From Paenibacillus rubinfantis (GTDB taxonomy: Bacteria; Bacillota; Bacilli; Paenibacillales; Paenibacillaceae): a stretch of DNA of 64,000 bases. Under the pieces are notes generated by a model. The model made no database searches. It saw only the letters and a program-made list of their open reading frames with translations, and was not told where the DNA came from. Shown here in pieces: positions 17,914-26,525 of this stretch. The position numbers and the translations under genes are program-made. The DNA lies in assembly GCF_001486505.1 (NCBI RefSeq), contig NZ_LN909064.1, forward strand, positions 186,001 to 250,000, written 5' to 3'. Numbering within the stretch: the first letter of the stretch is position 1; each line of letters begins with the position of its first letter.

Positions 17914-19212
17914 CTAAAATACCCTCAAAACCACCCACAACCCCACCAACGTCGCGAACAATATCGGAATCGTCAGCACGATACCAACCTTGAAGTACGT
18001 TCCCCAGGAGATGCGGACGCCCTTCTTGGCGAGGACATGGAGCCAGACCAGGGTGGCGAGCGAGCCGATTGGCGTGATCTTCGGGCCGAGGTCGGCACCG
18101 ATGACATTGGCGTAGATCAGCGACTCGCGGATCGGGCCGGAGGTGGCGGTTTCGGCGATGCCGAGCACCCCGGTCATGACGGCCGGCAGGTTATTCATGA
18201 TCGACGACAAGAACGCGGTGATGTAGCCCATAGCCATCGTGGACACGAACAGGCCTTGATCCGCCGCCGCTTGGATGAGGTCGGCCAAGACCTCGGTCAA
18301 CCCGGCATTGCCGAGGCCATATACGACGAGGTACATCCCGATCGAGAAAACGACGATGTTCCACGGCGCGCCTTTCATGACGGCCTTCGTGTCGACCGCT
18401 TGGCTCCGGCGGGCGATCGCCCAGAAGATCAGGGCCACCGCGTCGGCAAGCAAGGAGACCGGGAGATGAAGAAACTCGCTCACCAGGTATCCGATCAACA
18501 GAACCCCCATCACCACCCAGGACAGGCGGAACAGATGCAGGTCTTTGATCGCCTCGGTCGGTGCTTTCAGCTGGGATGGATCATAGGCCCGAGGAATGCT
18601 TTTGCGAAAATAAAGCAGCAGCACCGCAATCGTCGCCCCAAGCGAAAACAGATTCGGAATCATCATCCGGGCGGCGTATTGCGCGAAGCCAATCCCGAAA
18701 TAGTCTGCCGACACGATGTTAACCAGGTTGCTGACAACAAGCGGCAACGACGTGGTGTCCGCAATAAACCCGCTAGCCATGATGAACGGGAAGATCATTT
18801 TTTCCTCAAATTTCAAATGTCGGACCATCGCCAGTACAATCGGTGTAAGAATCAAGGCTGCCCCGTCATTGGCAAAAAATGCCGACACCACCGCTCCCAA
18901 CAGGCTGACATAAATGAACATGCGGATACCGCTGCGTTGTGCCGCCCGAGCCATGTGCAGTGCTGCCCATTCAAATAAGCCGATCTCGTCCAAGATCAGC
19001 GAAATGATAATGATGGCAATAAACGTTAAAGTGGCGTTCCACGTGATTTGTACAACTTCCCCCACGTCGTCAAAGCCAACGACGCCGGCCAGTAGGGCCA
19101 GTACCGCGCCGCCACAAGCAGACCACCCGATATTCAGCCCTTTTGGCTGCCAAATGACAAAGGTCAAGGTTATCACAAAAATAAGCGATGCTGCCAAGAT
19201 GTCAAAGTCCAT
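17914..19212 (-). CDS. ArsB/NhaD-type ion permease
   Basis: The integral membrane protein of about 432 residues has 11-12 helices. The motifs [20 protein letters not shown] and [17 protein letters not shown] are the paired substrate-site repeats of the ArsB/CitM/NhaD superfamily, and the C-terminal [21 protein letters not shown] is typical of ArsB arsenite efflux permeases. No arsR or arsC is next to it, so arsenite as substrate is a family-based guess. I place the start at the ATG 19212; the TTG at 19233 adds only a charged tail. Confidence 0.88.
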   Translation of the reverse strand: MDFDILAASLIFVITLTFVIWQPKGLNIGWSACGGAVLALLAGVVGFDDVGEVVQITWNATLTFIAIIIISLILDEIGLFEWAALHMARAAQRSGIRMFIYVSLLGAVVSAFFANDGAALILTPIVLAMVRHLKFEEKMIFPFIMASGFIADTTSLPLVVSNLVNIVSADYFGIGFAQYAARMMIPNLFSLGATIAVLLLYFRKSIPRAYDPSQLKAPTEAIKDLHLFRLSWVVMGVLLIGYLVSEFLHLPVSLLADAVALIFWAIARRSQAVDTKAVMKGAPWNIVVFSIGMYLVVYGLGNAGLTEVLADLIQAAADQGLFVSTMAMGYITAFLSSIMNNLPAVMTGVLGIAETATSGPIRESLIYANVIGADLGPKITPIGSLATLVWLHVLAKKGVRISWGTYFKVGIVLTIPILFATLVGLWVVLRVF

Positions 19213-19369
19213 CGGTTTCTCTTTTTCCCCCAAACGCGCTCTATCAATCTCTTTCTATCTATAAGCCGTTAATCATTGTCTCACTGCTTTTCTCTTTTGT
19301 ACATAGGGGAAATAGGAACGTTGCGGACAAGCATCATTTCAATATTATTTACTGTGCGGAGGGGTGCAT

Positions 19370-19786
19370 ATGCAGACTATTTTAAACGCAACGGACGTAA
19401 GAGCTAACTTTGGTGGATTTATTGATACGATTGTGAGAGAGAAGCCGCAAGCGATTAAACGCAATCGGGATGTCATTATGGCCTTTTCCAAACAGCAGAT
19501 GAAAGAATTGTTATCGGTTTATGAATTGACTTTTGAATATGAACAAGATGAAGATGGCCGTTATGCAGGGTCTATCGAGCAGATTGAGGATATTGTTGCA
19601 GACGGTGAGACACTTGATGAGCTTCGATTAGAATTAGCCCGTCAATTGGTTGAATATGCGATTGATTATGAAAATAACTACTTTCGATACTACAATACAC
19701 CTAACCGCCATAATCATGCCCCATATATATTACGCGTGCTGATCGAGGATGACCTTGAGTCGGTTGCAGGGATGCTGCATGCCTAG
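19370..19786 (+). CDS. putative antitoxin (Phd/HicB-like)
   Basis: The 138-residue protein starts with a YefM/Phd-like segment (NATDVRANFGGFIDTIVREKPQAIKRNRDVIMAFS). A HicB-like part follows, with FEYEQDEDGRYAGSIEQIEDIVADGETLDEL. HicB-type antitoxins carry such a degenerate RNase-H-like fold. The ATG at 19370 has GGAGGGG just upstream; the GTG at 19364 lies inside it. It overlaps the downstream HicA-like frame by 8 bp, supporting a toxin-antitoxin cassette in antitoxin-first order. The exact family is uncertain. Confidence 0.75.
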   Translation: MQTILNATDVRANFGGFIDTIVREKPQAIKRNRDVIMAFSKQQMKELLSVYELTFEYEQDEDGRYAGSIEQIEDIVADGETLDELRLELARQLVEYAIDYENNYFRYYNTPNRHNHAPYILRVLIEDDLESVAGMLHA

Positions 19787-19999
19787 TAGGAGTGATCTGG
19801 AGAACTTCCTTAAGCACGATGGATGGATTATAGTAAGTCAGAACGGTAGAGACAAAATTTATGAAAAACGTTGCCTGATGGAGAAGTGTTGCGGACGGCC
19901 GTGTCCAAAGGGACAGGTGAAATCGGCAAGGGACTGTTTAATCGGATTCTCAAACAGCAACTGCGCGTTGATAAGGAATATTTTAATTCTAAGAAGTGA
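19779..19999 (+). pseudogene. HicA-like toxin gene with a frameshift
   Basis: From the ATG at 19779 the frame gives MPSRSDLENFLKHDGWIIVS up to about 19870. It then needs a one-base shift near 19875 to continue as PDGEVLRTAVSKGTGEIG and KGLFNRILKQQLRVDKEYFN to the TGA at 19997. The restored 72-residue product resembles HicA mRNA interferases, but the usual G-S-H-H-x-Y is G-R-D-K-I-Y, so the catalytic His is missing even before the shift. It may be a dead toxin beside a live antitoxin, or one sequencing indel. Confidence 0.65.
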
Positions 20000-20011
20000 T
20001 GCTAAATACCC

Positions 20012-20063
20012 AAGACCAGCGCTTTGGTTCTATTTAGGAACTACCTCGCGCTGGTCTTATTTT
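20012..20063 (+). terminator. terminator after the antitoxin/HicA-like cassette
   Basis: An 11-bp stem (AAGACCAGCGC / GCGCTGGTCTT) is followed by ATTTTT on the plus strand. Confidence 0.85.
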
Positions 20064-20080
20064 TAATGAACAGTACCCTC

Positions 20081-20770
20081 TCACAACAATAACCAAACAA
20101 CCACCGGCGCCAGCACCGAGCCGAATACCGCGCTAAAGGTCAGCGCCACCGTACTGGTCGAGACGACGGTGGGTCCAAACTCGGCGGCTTTGCCTGTTCC
20201 AAGCGCGTGGGAGGCAGCCCCAAAGCCAATGCCCCGCCCATACTCGCTGGTGATTCCCAAGCATTTGAAGACCAGCGGCCCCAGGATCACGCCCGTTAGC
20301 CCCGCGATCATCACCAGGGCGGAGGTGACGGAGGCGTTGCCTCCCAAGCTGCTGGAGATTTCCATCGCTACCGGTGTGGTGATGGATTTGGGCAAGAGGG
20401 ACAGGATCAGTTCACGGGGATACCCTTCCCATAGGGCCAATCCAATCCCGCTGATCATTCCGGCCAAAATCCCAACGAAGGTGCCGGCGAGGACGGCTTT
20501 CCATTCTTTGAGCAACGCGTCGAGCTCTTTGTACATCGGATAAGCGAGAGCGACGACGGCGGGGCCAAGAGCATACTGCAGCCAACGTCCGCCACGCATG
20601 AAATCCCCGTAGGAGTTCCCCGTCGTCATGAGCAAGCCGATGACCAGCGTGGAACAGGTTAAGACAGGGACGAGAATCGCCCATTTCAGCTTGCGATACA
20701 TCCCGCTCATCAGAAGGTATAAGAAGACAACGCCCAGCACTATGCCTGTTTCGTATAGGACTTCACGCAT
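20081..20770 (-). CDS. LrgB/CidB (PftB-like) membrane protein
   Basis: The 229-residue membrane protein has seven or so helices with the LrgB signature (KSITTPVAMEISSSLGG, then GIGFGAASHALGTGKA). In Bacillus the related PftB works with PftA in pyruvate uptake; in staphylococci LrgB modulates murein hydrolase activity. Which applies here is not shown. The ATG at 20770 has GGAGG 7 nt upstream and lies inside the end of the lrgA-like gene (31-bp overlap), so translation is coupled. Longer upstream readings of this frame are antisense shadows. Confidence 0.9.
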   Translation of the reverse strand: MREVLYETGIVLGVVFLYLLMSGMYRKLKWAILVPVLTCSTLVIGLLMTTGNSYGDFMRGGRWLQYALGPAVVALAYPMYKELDALLKEWKAVLAGTFVGILAGMISGIGLALWEGYPRELILSLLPKSITTPVAMEISSSLGGNASVTSALVMIAGLTGVILGPLVFKCLGITSEYGRGIGFGAASHALGTGKAAEFGPTVVSTSTVALTFSAVFGSVLAPVVVWLLL

Positions 20771-21150
20771 GTAGCCGCCTCCTCTGGTTGAGCTTTTGGA
20801 GTTCGTTGGGCCGCCCATTGCGTCGTCAACCCCGCTAGAACCAAGGTTAAAAGTGTGCTGAATACAACAATTACAATCAGCCATTGTCCACCATGAGTGA
20901 ACACCTGAAAATAGTCCATAACCCCAACCGTAGCCGGGACCAGAAATAAGGGGATGTATTTTTGCATAAACCCGGCCCCTTGTTCGATCCACTTTGCAGG
21001 GACGATCCGTAACTTAAGCGCGAGGAACAGAAGGACCAGGCCGAAGATGCTGCCGGGAATCGGCGCCTGCGTCCACATCTGAAGCAACGTACCTGCACCG
21101 TAGAATAAAGTAAGCAACGTAATCTGTAAGAAGAACTTGATGACTTTCAT
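20740..21150 (-). CDS. CidA/LrgA (PftA-like) holin-like protein
   Basis: The 136-residue protein has four membrane helices, the family core APIPGSIFGLVLLFLALKLRIVP and a charged tail. It forms a pair with the LrgB-like gene immediately downstream. In Bacillus the equivalent pair is controlled by LytST and by CcpA; here a cre-like box and a plausible promoter lie upstream, but no lytST genes are in the window. Confidence 0.92.
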   Translation of the reverse strand: MKVIKFFLQITLLTLFYGAGTLLQMWTQAPIPGSIFGLVLLFLALKLRIVPAKWIEQGAGFMQKYIPLFLVPATVGVMDYFQVFTHGGQWLIVIVVFSTLLTLVLAGLTTQWAAQRTPKAQPEEAATCVKSYTKQA

Positions 21151-21209
21151 AATTGATGAAGAGGGGTCCCTTCATTCCGCCTCCCTTACTGCCGAAAAAT
21201 GTCATGGCT

Positions 21210-21239
21210 ATCTTATCCCAATCCCGAGCGCACTTACAA
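21210..21239 (-). promoter_or_regulatory. putative SigA promoter for the lrgAB-like pair
   Basis: Minus-strand TTGTAA (21234-21239) and TAAGAT (21210-21215) are separated by 18 bp and lie 60 nt before the lrgA-like start. Confidence 0.45.
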
Positions 21240-21260
21240 GGGCAAATTACCGAACAAAAT

Positions 21261-21275
21261 TGTAAGCGCTAATCA
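21261..21275. promoter_or_regulatory. cre-like box upstream of the lrgAB-like pair
   Basis: TGTAAGCGCTAATCA matches the first 12 positions of the CcpA-site consensus and has the central AAGCGCT. It sits just upstream of the putative -35 element. Confidence 0.45.
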
Positions 21276-21301
21276 TGGTTCGCCTGGTGAAGTGCGAAGT
21301 G

Positions 21302-21374
21302 ATAAGGGTAAAAAAGGGCTTTATTTCCTCTAAAGATCGAGTTTGGCGCGAAATAGCTGCATTTTTACCCTTAT
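21302..21374. repeat. 73-bp palindromic intergenic element
   Basis: The arms ATAAGGGTAAAAA (21302-21314) and TTTTTACCCTTAT (21362-21374) are perfect inverted repeats around 47 bp. Length and AT-rich arms suggest a small dispersed (MITE- or REP-like) repeat. Downstream, 21418-21500 is non-coding and contains one GTCCGTTA unit like those at 32985-33170. Confidence 0.5.
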
Positions 21375-21713
21375 ATCATAAAAGTAGGCTGGAAAAGAGG
21401 AGTTTGGGTGGGGATCCGGCAAAATAACGCCACAAAAGTCCCTTATTTAACGTACCGCGAGTTCAAAAGTCCACATAAGACCATAAATGTCCGTTATTCC
21501 GCCCACCGCCCACCGTTACTTACCTCCCAAGGCTTCCCGTTTTTCTTCAATCCCACCTCCTGCCTCCCCCCATCCCCCGACACTCCCAATTTAATAAACT
21601 TCGCCATTTCCATTAATCCAGCGCAAACAGTCAAAACCTATACTCTTCTTGGGTCGAACTCAACAGAAATACATGGCGAACCCACAATAATCCACAGGGA
21701 GTGCATAGAAACC

Positions 21714-22850
21714 ATGAAATTTGGGTTAAAAAAGCAGGTAGTGCTGGGTCTGGTCTTATCCTTGTTCGTATTGATGCTTGCCGCTTGTGGAGCAGGGGGT
21801 AACGGCGGCAACGGGAGTAGCGCCGCTGCAACGGATACAAGCGGATCGGCACAGGCGGAAGAGCTGTCGCTGGCCGATCTGGAAGCGAAGGCCAAAGAGG
21901 AAGGTTCGGTTGTGAGCGTCGGTATGCCGGACACGTGGGCGAACTGGAAAGATACCTGGGCAGATCTGAAATCGAAATATTCGCTGGATCACACGGACAC
22001 GGATATGTCGAGTGCCGAGGAGATCGCCAAATTTGAAGCGGAGAAGGATAAGCCAACCGCGGACATCGGCGACGTCGGTATCGCGTTTGGTCCGGTTGCA
22101 GTGGATAAAGGCGTAACGCAACCGTACAAAACCTCGTATTGGGACGAGATCCCGGATTGGGCCAAGGACAAGGACGGCCACTGGGTCGTCGGTTATCAAG
22201 GCTCCATCGCGTTTTTCACCAATACGGAACTGGTCAAAAATCCGCCGCAAAGCTGGGAAGACCTGAAGAACGGCGACTATAAAATCATCGTTGGTGACGT
22301 GACCAAAGCCGCGCAAGCGCAAATGGCCGTCCTCGCGGCCGCCATGGCCTATGGTGGGGACGAGACGAACATCGAGCCGGGGATTGCTTACTTCGAAGAC
22401 TTGGCGAAAAAAGGCCGCTTGTCCAGTGCGGAAGCTTCGCTGGCGAACATCGAGAAGGGCGAAGTGCAAGTGACCTTGTTCTGGGACTTCAATGCCCTGA
22501 ATTACCGCGATCAACTGGGCGGTGCGGGCAAGTTTAACGTGGCGATTCCGAAGGAAGGCAGCGTGGTCAGCGGCTACGCCACGATCATCAACAAATACGC
22601 GCCGCATCCGAATGCCGCGAAGCTGACGCGGGAATACATCTTAAGCGATGCCGGCCAAATCAACCTGGCGAAGGGTTATGCCCGTCCGATCCGCGAAAGT
22701 GTACAGCTTCCTGAGGAGGTTGCCGCCAAGCTGCTGCCGGCGGAGGCCTATGCCAACGTGAAGCCGGTCACCGACTACAAAGCCTGGGAAGAAACGACGA
22801 AGAAGCTGCCGCAACTGTGGCAGGAGCGCGTGCTCGTTCATATGAACTAA
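21714..22850 (+). CDS. ABC transporter solute-binding lipoprotein (iron/polyamine/phosphonate-type fold)
   Basis: This surface lipoprotein of about 378 residues has the lipobox MLAACG then a Gly/Ser/Ala linker. The family II fold is seen in KEEGSVVSVGMPDTWANWKDTWADL, WEDLKNGDYKIIVGD and EYILSDAGQINLAKGYARPI, matching the ferric iron/putrescine/2-aminoethylphosphonate group. Ligand is unknown. The ATG at 21714 is the only start giving a signal peptide directly; the ribosome site AGGGAG is somewhat far (12 nt). It heads a seven-gene operon and is followed by a strong hairpin that may raise its level relative to the membrane subunits. Confidence 0.93.
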   Translation: MKFGLKKQVVLGLVLSLFVLMLAACGAGGNGGNGSSAAATDTSGSAQAEELSLADLEAKAKEEGSVVSVGMPDTWANWKDTWADLKSKYSLDHTDTDMSSAEEIAKFEAEKDKPTADIGDVGIAFGPVAVDKGVTQPYKTSYWDEIPDWAKDKDGHWVVGYQGSIAFFTNTELVKNPPQSWEDLKNGDYKIIVGDVTKAAQAQMAVLAAAMAYGGDETNIEPGIAYFEDLAKKGRLSSAEASLANIEKGEVQVTLFWDFNALNYRDQLGGAGKFNVAIPKEGSVVSGYATIINKYAPHPNAAKLTREYILSDAGQINLAKGYARPIRESVQLPEEVAAKLLPAEAYANVKPVTDYKAWEETTKKLPQLWQERVLVHMN

Positions 22851-22888
22851 CCGGGCAAATCACGGGTCCGTGTTCAACCCATTGAGGG

Positions 22889-22927
22889 GGGGCGTCAAAC
22901 GTCTGGGACGGGGGACGCCCCTTTTTT
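22889..22927 (+). terminator. intra-operon terminator/attenuator
   Basis: The stem GGGGCGTC / GACGCCCC followed by six T residues lies between the binding-protein and permease genes. Partial read-through would set subunit ratios. Confidence 0.85.
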
Positions 22928-22947
22928 CTAACCAAGGAGGGTGTGGC

Positions 22948-23868
22948 GTGAAGCGAAAAAATCGCTGGTTTTTGCTAGGGCTCGTTCCTTTCGTCGTCAT
23001 GGTGGCCCTGTTCCAGCTGGTGCCGATCGTGTCGATGATTACGGGAAGCGTCCGCTCGGAGGAAGGCGCCGGAATGACGCTGGGGTATTACGCCCGTATT
23101 TTTCAAAGCGAGTATTATCTCAAAGCGATTCAGAACAGCTTGCTGATTTCGGTCTTCTCGAGCGTGATCGGGATCGTCGTCGGATTGGCGTGCGCCTATT
23201 CCGTAACGCGGTTTGCGCCGAAGATGCGGGACCGCCTGATCATGGTGTCCAATATGACTTCGAATTTTGCCGGCGTACCGCTCGCCTTTGCGTACATTAT
23301 TCTGCTGGGCAGCAATGGGGTATTTACTTTGCTCTTTAAGCAGTGGGGCTGGGATGTATTTGCCGGTTTTAACTTATATAGCTGGTCGGGACTTGTCCTG
23401 GTGTATGTCTATTTTCAAGTTCCTTTAGCGTTATTGTTGCTGTACCCTTCGTTCTACGGCATTCGAGAGCAGTGGAAAGAGGCGGCGTCCCTGCTGGGCG
23501 CGAGCCATTGGCAGTTTTGGAGAACGATCGGGATCCCGGTGCTGATGCCGGCCGTGTTCGGCACGCTGGGAATTTTATTCGCCAATGCGATGGGCGCTTA
23601 CGCGACGGCTTATGCCCTCGTCGGCAGCAATTTCAACTTGCTTGCCGTGCGGATCGGGAACTTGGTCTCGGGCGACGTCGTGACCGAGCCGCAGCTGGGG
23701 AATGCGCTGGCGGTCATTCTAGGCCTGTCGACGCTGCTGGCAGTTTACCTGAACCACAAGATGACCCAGCGATTACACCGGTTCCAACCTGGCTCGGCGG
23801 AGCGGAAGGTTCGCAGCCGGAGGAAATGGCCCAAGCTGAAATCGCCTGCCCTTAAGGAGGAATTGTGA
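22948..23868 (+). CDS. ABC transporter permease 1
   Basis: This inner-membrane permease of about 306 residues has six helices and an EAA loop QWKEAASLLGASHWQFWRTIGIP. It belongs to the spermidine/putrescine-iron-phosphonate permease group. I use the GTG at 22948 because AAGGAGG stands 7 nt before it; the frame is open upstream through the terminator region, which is not translated. The Arg/Lys-rich C-terminal tail is unusual but unremarkable. The stop overlaps the next start. Confidence 0.93.
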   Translation: MKRKNRWFLLGLVPFVVMVALFQLVPIVSMITGSVRSEEGAGMTLGYYARIFQSEYYLKAIQNSLLISVFSSVIGIVVGLACAYSVTRFAPKMRDRLIMVSNMTSNFAGVPLAFAYIILLGSNGVFTLLFKQWGWDVFAGFNLYSWSGLVLVYVYFQVPLALLLLYPSFYGIREQWKEAASLLGASHWQFWRTIGIPVLMPAVFGTLGILFANAMGAYATAYALVGSNFNLLAVRIGNLVSGDVVTEPQLGNALAVILGLSTLLAVYLNHKMTQRLHRFQPGSAERKVRSRRKWPKLKSPALKEEL

Positions 23869-24677
23869 TGCAGACGCCAAGCAAGAAGGCGGGCTGGGCT
23901 CCGCGTTCCCTGATGCTGCTCGTGATGATTTATTTGCTGCTTCCCTTGCTGGCAACGATGATTTACGCGTTCGCGAAGGAGTGGCAAGCGACCCTGCTGC
24001 CGCAGAGCTGGACGCTGGAATGGTTCAGCGGGATGTTTCAGGATGTTCGTTTCCTGGACGCGTTATGGAAATCGTTGTATCTCTGCGGGATCAGCATCGC
24101 GCTTAGCCTGGCCGTCATGCTGCCGGCCGTGTTCATTATCACTGTCTATTTGCCCCGGTTGGAGAGCTTCATGAAAGGGATTGTGGTGCTCCCTTATGCC
24201 GTTCCGGGCGTCGTTGCCGCAGTGGGGTTGATCCGCGCGTACTCCTCCGGCCCGATCAATATTTCGGGGACCGCGTACATTTTGATCGGTGCGTATTTCA
24301 TCATCGTTCTGCCTTATATGTACCAGGGTATCCGCAACAGCCTGTTGACCGTATCGGCGCCGGAACTGCTGAATGCCGCGGAGATGCTGGGCGCGGGCCG
24401 CATGCGGGCGTTCGTGACCGTGATTTTGCCAAACATCTGGCCGGGGGTGGTGACGTCGACTCTGCTGTCTTTTTCCGTCCTTTTCGGGGAGTTTGTGATG
24501 ACGAACATGCTGGTGGGCGGACACATTCAGACGATTCAGGTGTATTTGTCCCGGCGGATGAATGAAAGCGGGCATTTAGCCAGCGCGATCGCGATTTCGT
24601 ATTTCTTGTTTATCCTGGCGTTGTCCATGGTCTTGATGAAGCTCGGCAAAAAAGTAAACAGGGGGATTTCGGAATGA
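23868..24677 (+). CDS. ABC transporter permease 2
   Basis: The second permease has 269 residues with six helices and an EAA loop PELLNAAEMLGAGRMRAFVTVILP. It pairs with the upstream permease and the ATPase below. Translation is coupled (TGATG overlap), with AAGGAGG 7 nt before the ATG at 23868. Its stop overlaps the ATPase start by 4 bp. Confidence 0.94.
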   Translation: MQTPSKKAGWAPRSLMLLVMIYLLLPLLATMIYAFAKEWQATLLPQSWTLEWFSGMFQDVRFLDALWKSLYLCGISIALSLAVMLPAVFIITVYLPRLESFMKGIVVLPYAVPGVVAAVGLIRAYSSGPINISGTAYILIGAYFIIVLPYMYQGIRNSLLTVSAPELLNAAEMLGAGRMRAFVTVILPNIWPGVVTSTLLSFSVLFGEFVMTNMLVGGHIQTIQVYLSRRMNESGHLASAIAISYFLFILALSMVLMKLGKKVNRGISE

Positions 24678-25717
24678 AGCCATATCTGAAGCTGGAAGGG
24701 ATCCGCAAGCAGTTTGGAACGGCTACGGTGCTGAATCGCGTGAACTTGGAGATCCGCGAGGGGGAGTTAGTCACGCTGTTAGGGCCTTCAGGTTGCGGAA
24801 AAAGCACGCTCCTACGCTGCATCGCCGGCCTGACGGAGATCGACGAAGGGCAGATCTGGCTGGACGACAAGGACATTGTGAATCTGCCCCCTCGGAACCG
24901 GGAGATTGGCATGGTGTTCCAATCGTACGCTTTGTTCCCGAATATGACGGTCCGCGAAAATATCGAATACGGGATGCGGATGCGCGGCGTTGCCAAGGAA
25001 GCCCGCCGTCAGAGATCCGGCGAACTGCTAGAGCTTATCGATTTGGCCGATAAGCGAGACGCTTATCCCGCACAGCTGTCGGGGGGACAGCAGCAGCGCG
25101 TGGCGCTCGCCCGTTCTCTGGCTATCCGTCCGAAGGTGCTGCTATTGGATGAGCCGCTGAGCGCGCTGGATGCGAAGATCCGCAAAAATCTGCGCACGGA
25201 AATCCGCGAGATCCAGAAGCAGTTTAACATGACAACGATCTTCGTCACACACGATCAGGAGGAAGCGTTAACCTTGTCCGACCGGGTCTGCCTGATGAAC
25301 CAGGGGAATATCATACAGCAAGGGACCCCGGAGGAGTTGTACGCCAAGCCCGCTACGGAGTTCGTGGCGCGGTTTATGGGCAGCTACAACGTGCTGACGC
25401 GGGCTGAAGCATTACGGTTGTTTGGTGCGGTGCCCGGCGATGCGGAGAGCTACGCCATCCGGCCGGAGGCGCTCTCGTTGGTCGGATCGGAGCAAGCTGC
25501 GGACCCGGTCTATTCGGACAAACCCATCGTGGAGGGCAACGTTCACTCGGCGTCGATTCTCGGCAATGTCATCCGTTACGCCATCGATGCGGCCGGCATT
25601 CGACTGACGGTGGATATGTTGAACGACGGGAGATCCCGGCGGTTCGCGGAGAACCATCCCATCGCCCTCGCTTTAGATCATACGCAACTGCTGCAGCTGG
25701 AGAAGGAAGGAGCTTAA
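24674..25717 (+). CDS. ABC transporter ATP-binding protein
   Basis: This cytoplasmic ATPase of 347 residues powers the importer. It shows Walker A GPSGCGKST (about 39), Q-loop MVFQSYALFPNMTV, signature LSGGQQQR, Walker B VLLLDEPLSALD and switch His FVTHDQEE. A TOBE-like C-terminal domain follows (about 270-345). This is the CUT2-unlike, PotA/FbpC-type layout. It overlaps the second permease gene by 4 bp (ATGA). Confidence 0.96.
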   Translation: MKPYLKLEGIRKQFGTATVLNRVNLEIREGELVTLLGPSGCGKSTLLRCIAGLTEIDEGQIWLDDKDIVNLPPRNREIGMVFQSYALFPNMTVRENIEYGMRMRGVAKEARRQRSGELLELIDLADKRDAYPAQLSGGQQQRVALARSLAIRPKVLLLDEPLSALDAKIRKNLRTEIREIQKQFNMTTIFVTHDQEEALTLSDRVCLMNQGNIIQQGTPEELYAKPATEFVARFMGSYNVLTRAEALRLFGAVPGDAESYAIRPEALSLVGSEQAADPVYSDKPIVEGNVHSASILGNVIRYAIDAAGIRLTVDMLNDGRSRRFAENHPIALALDHTQLLQLEKEGA

Positions 25718-25722
25718 GCAAG

Positions 25723-26511
25723 TTGTCCATTTCATCCGAAGAACGCAAACGCGTCATCATGGAGCAGTTAAAGCAGGAGGGACAGGTGAAGGTTCCGGAG
25801 CTGTCGCATCGTTTAACCGTGTCGGAAGAGACCGTACGCCGCGATTTGATCCTGCTGGAGAAGGAAGGTTTGGCCAAAAGAGTCTACGGCGGCGCAGTCC
25901 TCACCAAGCTGACCAGCTATGAACCGCCGTACTTGCAGCGCCAGAAGGTCAAGGCGGAGGAGAAGGAGCGGATCGGCCGCGCCGCCGCCGAGCTGATTGA
26001 ATCCGGCGACACCATCGCTATCGACATCGGGACGACAACGCTGGAGATGGCCAAGGCGATCGCCGGCAGGGAGCGGCTGACGATCCTGACGAACTCGCTC
26101 GCTGTGGCGTATCACCTGATGGAGTCGTTGAACGGCGGGAGGTTTTCCGGGAAGATTTTTGTGGTGGGCGGAGAATTAAATCCGGAGCAACAGTCCATGT
26201 CAGGGACGATTGGCGAGAGCATCCTGTCGCAATTTAGGGTCGATAAGGCGTTTATCTCCATTGGCGGAATGTCCTTGGAGCGGGGGATCAGCGATTACGA
26301 TGTCGACGAAACAGGCATGTCGCGCCGGATGATTGAGGCCGCGTCCCGCACGATCGTGTTGGCCGATGCGTCCAAGCTAGGTAAGGAAGCATTCGTGGAG
26401 ATCGCGCCGCTGAGCCGGGTACACGCCATTGTAAGCGACGTTGCCGTGCCCAAGGAATGGATGCAGGCGCTACGCGGCCATCGCATTCAATGGATTGAGG
26501 CCACCAATTAA
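25723..26511 (+). CDS. DeoR/GlpR-family transcriptional regulator
   Basis: The 262-residue regulator has an N-terminal winged helix-turn-helix (LSHRLTVSEETVRRDLILLEKEG) and the family hallmark RVYGGAV. A ligand-binding DeoRC domain follows with AIDIGTTTLEMAKAI and LADASKLGKEAF. Members sense phosphorylated sugars or polyols, so it probably regulates this operon in response to a phosphorylated intermediate (inference). The start is TTG at 25723, behind GGAAGGAG by about 11 nt. Confidence 0.93.
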   Translation: MSISSEERKRVIMEQLKQEGQVKVPELSHRLTVSEETVRRDLILLEKEGLAKRVYGGAVLTKLTSYEPPYLQRQKVKAEEKERIGRAAAELIESGDTIAIDIGTTTLEMAKAIAGRERLTILTNSLAVAYHLMESLNGGRFSGKIFVVGGELNPEQQSMSGTIGESILSQFRVDKAFISIGGMSLERGISDYDVDETGMSRRMIEAASRTIVLADASKLGKEAFVEIAPLSRVHAIVSDVAVPKEWMQALRGHRIQWIEATN

Positions 26512-26525
26512 AGGGGGAGAAATGA

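Noticed and set aside
20771..20992. N-terminal extension of the LrgB-like protein
   Set aside because: The extension lies inside the lrgA-like gene in another frame; the ATG at 20770 has a good ribosome site.
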